Origin: Bacteroidota bacterium
GTDB taxonomy: Bacteria > Bacteroidota > Ignavibacteria > Ignavibacteriales > Ignavibacteriaceae
Reading direction: 5' to 3'
NCBI GenBank assembly: GCA_023453665.1
Contig: JAEXTA010000170.1
Location: 1-13,627, forward strand
Length of the DNA stretch: 13,627 bases
The position numbers and the translations under genes are program-made. This document shows, in pieces, positions 1-5,782 of this stretch. Under the pieces are notes generated by a model. It saw nothing but the letters and a program-made list of their open reading frames with translations. It made no database searches and had not been told where the DNA came from. Position 1 is the stretch's first letter, and each line of letters opens with the position of its first letter.

Positions 1-58
1 TAATACCATTGCTGAACTTGTGCGTCAGCGTTTGCGAAAAAAATATTCTGAACTTTAG
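1..58 (+). CDS. pstC: PstC, phosphate ABC transporter permease (3' end only)
   Basis: Only the last 18 codons are present. Reading from base 2 gives NTIAELVRQRLRKKYSEL and a TAG stop at 56-58. A basic, arginine/lysine-rich tail after the last membrane helix is typical of Pst permeases, and the PstA protein just downstream ends in a similar way (residues 532-540, IRANLRKKY). The gene order pstC-pstA-pstB-phoU supports the call. The pstA start follows after 16 nt, so the two are probably co-transcribed. The body of the protein lies outside the window, so identity rests on the tail and on context. Confidence 0.8.
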   Translation, partial: NTIAELVRQRLRKKYSEL

Positions 59-74
59 CATATAATATTAATTC

Positions 75-1712
75 ATGAAAAAATTTTTACAATCCGGTGA
101 TATATTTATCTGGCTCTCGGGTATGGGGCTTGGCATCAGCCTGATTATGATATCCGGATTATTAGTATTAATTCTCTCAAACGGCAAAGATTTTTTCTGG
201 CCATCCGAAGTTATTGAACTTCAAAGAAAGGACGGAAGAAAACAAGCCGGTGAATTGATCGCAAGTGAACCTATTCCGCTATTAAATTTGCCGGATTCAC
301 TAAAGAATAAAAACCTTGAAAGAATCCAATTAAAAATTGGTAATCGGGACCTGTATGGATTTGATTTTACCTGGATTGATGAAAGTGATATAATCAGTCA
401 AAGTACACCAAAGTATATTGCAACAGTCGAACGACTTGAATTCGGAAATTTTTATGGCTATGTAAAACAAATACTTGTAGATGACCGTATAAAAATTGAT
501 GGAGAATCAACAGTATTTCTTAACATTGACAGGTATCTTGATTATGTAGATGATTTAAGAAGTGAGATGAAGAAGATTGAGAAGTCTGAAATCGGCGGAC
601 TAAATACAGAGATTGAAAACCTGCGGCTTGAAATTAAAAAAATTCAGTACTATGAAAAAAACAATGCTCTAGTAAAAAGTAAAATTGAAACTATAGAGAA
701 AGAAATTTCCGGACTAAATGAATTATATCTCGTTCACCGGGCAAAAGTTGATTCACTGAATATTCTTGCATCAAAATACTCAATCAATTGCGTTGATGCT
801 TCGGGGTCGTCAAGAACCATTCCTGTGAAAAACATTGTGCGTATTTATTATCCGAACCAGATGTCATTTACATCTCAAATAGGATTTACATTTTCAAAAA
901 TTTCTGAATTTGTATTTGACGAACCACGTGAATCAAATACTGAAGGCGGGGTTTTCCCGGCTATATTCGGTACCGTCATGATGGTCTTACTGATGAGTAT
1001 TGCTGTGGTACCATTCGGAGTTCTTGCAGCACTTTACTTAAGAGAATATGCAAAACAGGGTACAATGGTTCGTCTTGTAAGAATTGCAGTGAACAATCTT
1101 GCAGGAGTTCCCTCAATTGTATTTGGTGTATTCGGGCTTGGCTTTTTTATTTACTTTGTCGGCGGAACCATTGATCAGTTATTTTTTCCTGAACGTCTTC
1201 CATCACCAACGTGGGGAACGGGAGGAATATTGTGGGCATCATTAACATTAGCATTATTAACAATGCCCGTAGTTATAGTTGCAACGGAAGAAGCTCTTGC
1301 CTCAATACCAAGAGGAGTTCGTGAAGCGGCTATGGCATTAGGCGCTACTAAATGGCAGGTTGTAAGAAGAGTGATTTTGCCGGCTGCTACACCGGGAATT
1401 CTTACAGGATTAATTCTTGCAATGGCTCGTGCTGCCGGTGAAGTTGCCCCTTTGATGATAACAGGGGTTGTTAAACTTGCACCTTCACTTCCATTTGATT
1501 CAAGTTTTCCATTCTTTCACCTTGATAGAAAATTTATGCATCTTGGATTTCATATTTATGATGTCGGATTTCAATCGCCTAATGTAGAAGCAGCTTTACC
1601 AATGGTTTATACAACTACACTGCTTCTTATCCTGATTGTTATTCTTCTTAACATCTCTGCAATGATCATAAGAGCTAACCTTAGAAAGAAGTACAAGACA
1701 GCGACATTCTAA
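75..1712 (+). CDS. pstA: PstA, phosphate ABC transporter permease, long form with periplasmic insert
   Basis: Inner-membrane permease subunit that pairs with PstC to form the phosphate channel. At 545 residues it is nearly twice the usual short PstA (about 280-300). Residues about 11-35 form the first membrane helix. Residues about 40-285 are a hydrophilic region, presumably periplasmic, whose stretch 155-232 is rich in E, K, L and I with heptad-like spacing and looks like a coiled coil. The permease core begins near residue 291 (GGVFPAIFGT) and has five further hydrophobic segments. The EAA-type loop that contacts the ATPase is at 405-436 (EEALASIPRG, then GATKWQVVRRVILP). From memory, long PstA proteins with a similar opening (helix, then FWP) occur in gammaproteobacteria, so the form is not unique. 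No clear Shine-Dalgarno precedes the ATG. pstB starts 7 nt after the stop. Confidence 0.95.
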   Translation: MKKFLQSGDIFIWLSGMGLGISLIMISGLLVLILSNGKDFFWPSEVIELQRKDGRKQAGELIASEPIPLLNLPDSLKNKNLERIQLKIGNRDLYGFDFTWIDESDIISQSTPKYIATVERLEFGNFYGYVKQILVDDRIKIDGESTVFLNIDRYLDYVDDLRSEMKKIEKSEIGGLNTEIENLRLEIKKIQYYEKNNALVKSKIETIEKEISGLNELYLVHRAKVDSLNILASKYSINCVDASGSSRTIPVKNIVRIYYPNQMSFTSQIGFTFSKISEFVFDEPRESNTEGGVFPAIFGTVMMVLLMSIAVVPFGVLAALYLREYAKQGTMVRLVRIAVNNLAGVPSIVFGVFGLGFFIYFVGGTIDQLFFPERLPSPTWGTGGILWASLTLALLTMPVVIVATEEALASIPRGVREAAMALGATKWQVVRRVILPAATPGILTGLILAMARAAGEVAPLMITGVVKLAPSLPFDSSFPFFHLDRKFMHLGFHIYDVGFQSPNVEAALPMVYTTTLLLILIVILLNISAMIIRANLRKKYKTATF

Positions 1713-1719
1713 AAAGAAC

Positions 1720-2547
1720 ATGTATATGAAAAAAGAATTCACATTGACAACAGCATTACCAACTGAAAAAAAACAGGATACATCCGATAAGATAAAAATA
1801 AGAGTGAGAGATCTTGATTTTTATTATGGTGATGCAATTGCTCTGAAAAAAATATCATTAGATATTCCAGCCAACCAGGTTACTGCATTAATTGGACCTT
1901 CAGGCTGCGGCAAATCAACATTTCTCAGATCACTTAACAGGATGAATGATCTTGTTGATGGTGTTCGTATCAAAGGTGAAATTTCAGTTGATGGTGTAGA
2001 TATTTATAAATCAAAAGTTGATGTAGTTGACCTCAGAAAAAAAGTTGGAATGATATTTCAAAAATCCAATCCATTTCCAAAATCAGTTTATGAAAATGTT
2101 GCTTTTGGTTTACGTATTGGCGGAGTAAGCGATAAATCCGGTAAACAACTTGACCAGATTGTTGAAAGAAGTTTACGGCAAGCTGCAATATGGGATGAAG
2201 TTAAAGACAGGCTGCACGAGTCAGCTTTGGGTTTATCAGGCGGTCAACAGCAGCGGTTATGTATTGCAAGAGCTTTGGCTATTGAACCGGAGATTATTTT
2301 AATGGATGAACCTGCAAGTGCGCTAGATCCTATTTCAACAGCAAAAATTGAAGAACTTATCCACGAACTGAAAAAAGAATATACCATTGTTATCGTTACA
2401 CATAATCTTCAGCAGGCTGCAAGAGTAAGCAACTATACCGCTTTCTTTTACCTCGGTGAGCTAATTGAATTTGATAAAACTACAAAGGTGTTTACCAATC
2501 CCGCAAAGAAACAGACTGAAGATTATGTTACCGGCAGGTTTGGTTAA
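1720..2547 (+). CDS. pstB: PstB, phosphate import ATP-binding protein
   Basis: ABC ATPase that drives phosphate import through PstC/PstA on the cytoplasmic face. All nucleotide-binding motifs are intact in the 275 residues: Walker A GPSGCGKST at 59-67, Q-loop at Q114 (MIFQKSNPFP, the PstB-type sequence), signature LSGGQ at 172-176, Walker B EIILMDEP at 191-198 and H-loop H228 (THN). The SLNRMNDL stretch after Walker A and the C-terminal TEDYVTGRFG are also characteristic of PstB. The first ATG (1720) and one two codons later (1726) are both possible starts; an A-rich AAAAAGAA element lies just before the first. The roughly 25 residues before the ABC fold are polar and of no evident function. 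Confidence 0.97.
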   Translation: MYMKKEFTLTTALPTEKKQDTSDKIKIRVRDLDFYYGDAIALKKISLDIPANQVTALIGPSGCGKSTFLRSLNRMNDLVDGVRIKGEISVDGVDIYKSKVDVVDLRKKVGMIFQKSNPFPKSVYENVAFGLRIGGVSDKSGKQLDQIVERSLRQAAIWDEVKDRLHESALGLSGGQQQRLCIARALAIEPEIILMDEPASALDPISTAKIEELIHELKKEYTIVIVTHNLQQAARVSNYTAFFYLGELIEFDKTTKVFTNPAKKQTEDYVTGRFG

Positions 2548-2561
2548 TCTTTTTTAATAAT

Positions 2562-2581
2562 TATTTTTCAACAGAAAAATA
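2562..2581 (+). repeat. Perfect 8-bp inverted repeat in the pstB-phoU gap
   Basis: TATTTTTC (2562-2569) and GAAAAATA (2574-2581) are exact reverse complements around the tetraloop AACA. The element fills the middle of the 51-nt gap and ends 8 nt before the phoU Shine-Dalgarno. It has only one G-C pair and no T-run directly after the right arm, so it does not look like a Rho-independent terminator. It might be a weak RNA hairpin tuning processing or phoU expression, or a chance product of AT-rich DNA. Confidence 0.4.
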
Positions 2582-2598
2582 TTTTAAACAAGGAAATA

Positions 2599-3324
2599 AT
2601 GGAAAGACAATTTGAACATCAGTTAGAAAAATTGAGAACGCGCGTCATTAAAATGTGCAGTTTGGTTGATGAACAGGTTGAGTTTGCGCTAAGAGCAATT
2701 GAAGAAGAAAATGTTGAACTTGCAAACCTGGTTATTGAACGGGATAACAAGGTCGATAAATTTGATCTGAAGATTGACAAAATCTGTCAGAAAATAATTG
2801 CGCTTAACCAGCCTGTTGCTATGGATCTCAGGCTGATTATGTCTTCACTCACTATTAATAATAATTTAGAAAGAGTAGGAGATATTGCGGTTAATATTTC
2901 AGAAAACTTTCTTATTCTAAAAAAGAAACCTGCGTTTATATCTCAAAGCAGATTTTATGACATGGCAAAAGTCGTAAAGATGATGATTAGAAATGCTATC
3001 GATTCATTCATTGAAAATGATGCTAAACTTGCACAGAAGGTGATCGGTACTGATACGATTCTTGATAACTATAATATCGAAAACCATAAACTGTTGATTG
3101 ATATTATGAAAAAGAGCCCTGATAATATTGAAGCGGCAGTTGCATTGCTTGTTATCTGCAGGCAGATGGAACGTCTTGGAGATCATGCAACAAATATTGC
3201 AGAAGATGTATTCTTCATCGTCGAAGCACAGATGATCAAACATAAATATGAAAAATATCTGTTTAGTGAAGACAATGATGAAGATGATGATGAAGATGTG
3301 ATTGCTAAAAAACCGAATGAATAA
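2599..3324 (+). CDS. phoU: PhoU, phosphate signalling regulator
   Basis: Cytoplasmic regulator that couples the Pst transporter to the PhoR/PhoB phosphate response and restrains uptake. The 241 residues form two homologous three-helix bundles, each with the family's metal-binding signature: NNLERVGDIAVNISEN around residues 88-103 and QMERLGDHATNIAEDV around 189-204. The ATG at 2599 has a good Shine-Dalgarno, AAGGA at 2590-2594. The family core ends near residue 222. It is followed by an acidic tail (about 224-234, mostly D and E) ending in a short basic piece, encoded by near-repeats of GATGAAGAT. The tail is not part of the conserved fold. The stop codon directly touches the stop of the convergent regulator gene. 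Confidence 0.96.
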   Translation: MERQFEHQLEKLRTRVIKMCSLVDEQVEFALRAIEEENVELANLVIERDNKVDKFDLKIDKICQKIIALNQPVAMDLRLIMSSLTINNNLERVGDIAVNISENFLILKKKPAFISQSRFYDMAKVVKMMIRNAIDSFIENDAKLAQKVIGTDTILDNYNIENHKLLIDIMKKSPDNIEAAVALLVICRQMERLGDHATNIAEDVFFIVEAQMIKHKYEKYLFSEDNDEDDDEDVIAKKPNE

Positions 3325-3903
3325 TTAATTGTCCAGAATTTTTTCAATGGCTTTTTTCAATAGTATAGCCGGCTGATCTTTTGAACCCGCATTTGTCATT
3401 AAATTAAATTTTAATGCGAATAACATACCCCAGCTTAGATTTACAATAAATGAAGGCAGCTTAGGATTTAAAGGAACAATCTTACTTTTAAAACCGCTTA
3501 ATAATGCTTCTTTAATTATTACTTCTTCCTTTTCGAGTAAAGATTTTACAAGCGCATTTTCATTTTCGAAACCTGAATCTTTCAAAAGAAAAAGAATTGT
3601 ATCATATATCATCGAATATTTTTGGGGTACTGCTTCTTTAATAAGCAGGTAGTTGGTCAGCGTTTCCTCAATCTTGCTTTCTTCAACAGTGAATATAGTT
3701 TTTATGTCTTCAAGCAGCAGATTAACTTCATATTCAACCGAAGCAATGTATAGTTCATCCTTTGACTCGAAGTAATGGTAGATGGAAGCTTTGCCGATTC
3801 GAAGGTCGCGGGCAATCTCATTTAGAGAGGTTTTGTGAATTCCATGACGCGCAAATCTTTTTTCCGCAGCTTTTATTATCTGAAGTTTTTTTTCTTTCGC
3901 CAA
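3325..3903 (-). CDS. TetR/AcrR family transcriptional regulator
   Basis: DNA-binding one-component regulator of 192 residues. The N-terminal helix-turn-helix is clear: KAAEKRFARHG at 11-21, then TSLNEIARDLRIGKASIYHYFESKDELY at 25-52 (shown here in two parts: TSLNEIARDL and RIGKASIYHYFESKDELY), the classic TetR pattern. The rest (about 55-192) is a helical ligand-binding/dimerisation domain with no recognisable ligand signature. The start is TTG at 3903-3901: an in-frame TGA lies two codons upstream and no ATG occurs early enough to keep the DNA-binding domain. A weak AGG (3914-3916) is 10 nt upstream. It lies 49 nt downstream of the symporter gene on the same strand, so it may be the last gene of that operon and could regulate it; its target is not shown by the sequence. 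Confidence 0.9.
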   Translation of the reverse strand: MAKEKKLQIIKAAEKRFARHGIHKTSLNEIARDLRIGKASIYHYFESKDELYIASVEYEVNLLLEDIKTIFTVEESKIEETLTNYLLIKEAVPQKYSMIYDTILFLLKDSGFENENALVKSLLEKEEVIIKEALLSGFKSKIVPLNPKLPSFIVNLSWGMLFALKFNLMTNAGSKDQPAILLKKAIEKILDN

Positions 3904-3952
3904 TTTACATCAACCTGAATTGTAATAATGTACATAACGAAATTAAGAATAT
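3904..3952 (-). promoter_or_regulatory. 49-nt gap before the TetR gene with a short palindrome
   Basis: This gap separates the symporter stop from the TTG start of the regulator. It contains the perfect 8-bp palindrome ATGTACAT at 3928-3935, which does not extend symmetrically beyond those bases, and a weak AGG ribosome-binding element at 3914-3916. TetR proteins often bind palindromes near their own genes, so this is a possible half of an operator, but TetR operators are usually longer. No convincing promoter was found. Confidence 0.2.
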
Positions 3953-5650
3953 TCAATGTAATGTATTAATATTTTTTGTAAATGGATTGATAATAAATGC
4001 CAGTAAAATTACCAGCATACATCCTATTAGATTGTACCATAAAAAAGAAATATCCGTAAATACAAAACAAAGTATGACGATGGCTTCAGCAGCTATTGCT
4101 GCTATGAATGCCGATGTTCCTGAAATTCCTTTAAAGTAAAATGCGAGTAAAAAGATTCCAAGAATTGTTCCGTAAAAAAGTGAACCAAGGATATTAACTG
4201 CTTCTATTAATGAACCGAGATGATTTGCAAATTCAGCGAACAATATTGCAAGCAAACCCCACAAAACAGTAAATAATTTTGTAGCCAACAAATAATGCCT
4301 GTCACTTGCTTCTCTCTTAAACATTCGTTTATAAACGTCTATTACAGATGTTGACGCAAGTGCATTGATCTCTGAAGAGGTAGAAGACATTGATGCTGAA
4401 AGTATTGCTGCAAGCACTAACCCTACTAATCCTACAGGAAGAAAGTTTAGCACAAATGTAAGGAATATATAGTTTGTGTCATTTGCATTGGATGATTCAT
4501 CATTTTGACTTACAAGAGAACTAACTTTGGTTCGTATATTATTTGACTGCCCAGTAATTCTATCTAACTCTGCTTCAGCTTTTATGATTTCATTTTCATT
4601 TCCGGATTTCATTGCTTCAATCAGTTTGAGCAGATGAACTTTTTTCTCATCGCTTATTTCTGAGAATTCTTTTTCAAGTTGATAGTACTCTTGAGAATAA
4701 TTGCCTGATTTTAATTTTTCTGTTTCAACCGGATTAAAAAACAACGGGGGAGTGGTAAACTGGTAAAACATAAACAACATAGCCCCGATGAAAAGTATAA
4801 TAAACTGCATTGGAATTTTTACAATGCCGTTAACAAGCAAACCCAACCTGCTTTGTGTAATTGATTGCCCTGTTAAATACCGTTGAACCTGTGATTGATC
4901 TGTTCCGAAGTATGAAAGTTGAAGGAATAATCCGCCAATCAAACCTGACCAGAAACTATAACGGTTATCAAGATCAAAAGTAAAATCTATACTTTCGAGT
5001 TTTCCCATTTTACCGGCTGCCTTAATGGAATCAATAACGGATATATTTTCCGGAAGCAGATACAATATCATTCCAAATGCTGTAAACATACCGATTGTGA
5101 TAACGATCATCTGGTGGAACTGAGTCCAGCCGACAGCTTTTGCGCCGCCTGTTGTTGTATAAACTATTACCAATCCGCCAACTATAAGATTAGTCAGGTA
5201 TAAATCCCAACCGAGAAGTACTGATAAAATTAATGACGGTGCATAAATAGTAAGTCCGGCTGCTAGTCCTCTTTGAATTAAAAAAAGAAATGCCGCGAGT
5301 GCTCTTGTTTTAATATCAAATTTTGTTTCAAGGTATTCGTATGCAGTATAAACTTTAAGTTTGTGATAAATTGGAACTGCTGTCACTGAAAGAACTATCA
5401 TTGCGATAGGTAATCCAAGATAGAATTGAACGAATCTCATTCCATCCACGTAAGCTTGTCCTGGTGTTGAAAGAAATGTAATCGCACTTGCCTGTGTCGC
5501 CATAATGGAAATGGTAATTGTGTACCACTTCATATCATTGTTTGAGAGGAGGTATCCTTTTATATTTTTACTGCCGCGACCTTTATAGACTCCGTAAGCA
5601 ACTATCAATAAAATTGTTCCGCAAAGTACTAACCAGTCTAGCGTACTCAT
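3953..5650 (-). CDS. Sodium:solute symporter (SSS family), substrate unknown
   Basis: Inner-membrane, sodium-coupled importer of the LeuT-fold SSS family, 565 residues. The N-terminal helix (4-22) is followed by the usual array of membrane segments. Family motifs are present: SAITFLSTPGQAYVDG at 55-70, the GTDQSQVQRYLTG segment at 249-261, and LSASMSSTSSEINALAS at 417-433, the helix that carries sodium-site serines in characterised members. Residues about 301-392 form a charged, mostly helical insert with few hydrophobic residues between core helices 7 and 8; by the LeuT topology this faces the periplasm. The substrate cannot be read from the sequence; a sugar or amino-sugar released by the upstream secreted hydrolase is one guess. 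The ATG overlaps the stop of the upstream microprotein by 4 nt (ATGA) and has no obvious Shine-Dalgarno, so translation is probably coupled. Confidence 0.92.
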   Translation of the reverse strand: MSTLDWLVLCGTILLIVAYGVYKGRGSKNIKGYLLSNNDMKWYTITISIMATQASAITFLSTPGQAYVDGMRFVQFYLGLPIAMIVLSVTAVPIYHKLKVYTAYEYLETKFDIKTRALAAFLFLIQRGLAAGLTIYAPSLILSVLLGWDLYLTNLIVGGLVIVYTTTGGAKAVGWTQFHQMIVITIGMFTAFGMILYLLPENISVIDSIKAAGKMGKLESIDFTFDLDNRYSFWSGLIGGLFLQLSYFGTDQSQVQRYLTGQSITQSRLGLLVNGIVKIPMQFIILFIGAMLFMFYQFTTPPLFFNPVETEKLKSGNYSQEYYQLEKEFSEISDEKKVHLLKLIEAMKSGNENEIIKAEAELDRITGQSNNIRTKVSSLVSQNDESSNANDTNYIFLTFVLNFLPVGLVGLVLAAILSASMSSTSSEINALASTSVIDVYKRMFKREASDRHYLLATKLFTVLWGLLAILFAEFANHLGSLIEAVNILGSLFYGTILGIFLLAFYFKGISGTSAFIAAIAAEAIVILCFVFTDISFLWYNLIGCMLVILLAFIINPFTKNINTLH

Positions 5651-5775
5651 TCAAAAACTTTTGTAAAGATGTAAAAGAGAATTACCATAAAAACAAGATT
5701 ACCGCCGACAACTAAATACCACATTCTCCAGGAATTAAATAAAGGCGGCTTTTCTTCTTCCGTAATATTCTGCAT
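5647..5775 (-). CDS. 42-residue single-helix membrane microprotein upstream of the symporter
   Basis: A short ORF on the minus strand, ATG at 5775-5773 and TGA at 5649-5647. The product opens MQNITEEEKPPLFNSWRMWY, has one hydrophobic helix at about 18-38 (WMWY-side aromatic cap, then LVVGGNLVFMVILFYIF) and ends TKVFE. Three points support it as a real gene. A GAGG Shine-Dalgarno (5784-5781) lies 5 nt before the ATG and overlaps the stop of the upstream hydrolase gene. The stop overlaps the symporter ATG as ATGA. The composition (acidic head, W-x-x-W-Y entry, one helix) is that of a membrane peptide. Small accessory membrane proteins do sit beside some SSS transporters (for example YjcH with ActP), but this one is shorter and has one helix. 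A structural or stabilising subunit of the symporter is the likely role; this is inference. Confidence 0.8.
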   Translation of the reverse strand: MQNITEEEKPPLFNSWRMWYLVVGGNLVFMVILFYIFTKVFE

Positions 5776-5782
5776 AAACGCC

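Noticed and set aside
61..66. TATAAT just before pstA as a promoter -10 box
   Set aside because: No -35-like element lies at normal spacing, and the gap from pstC is only 16 nt, so pstA is more likely read from the upstream promoter.
3325..3360. T-rich stretches after phoU as a Rho-independent terminator
   Set aside because: The T-runs are not preceded by a stable GC stem; only 3-4 bp pairings are found.
3367..3374. GC-rich palindrome AGCCGGCT near the phoU end as a terminator stem
   Set aside because: It has no loop and no adjacent T-run, and lies in the coding region of the regulator.
3762..4139. Plus-strand ORF of 125 codons over the regulator/symporter junction
   Set aside because: It is antisense to the TetR helix-turn-helix and the symporter C-terminus, both clear; its translation has no domain-like pattern.
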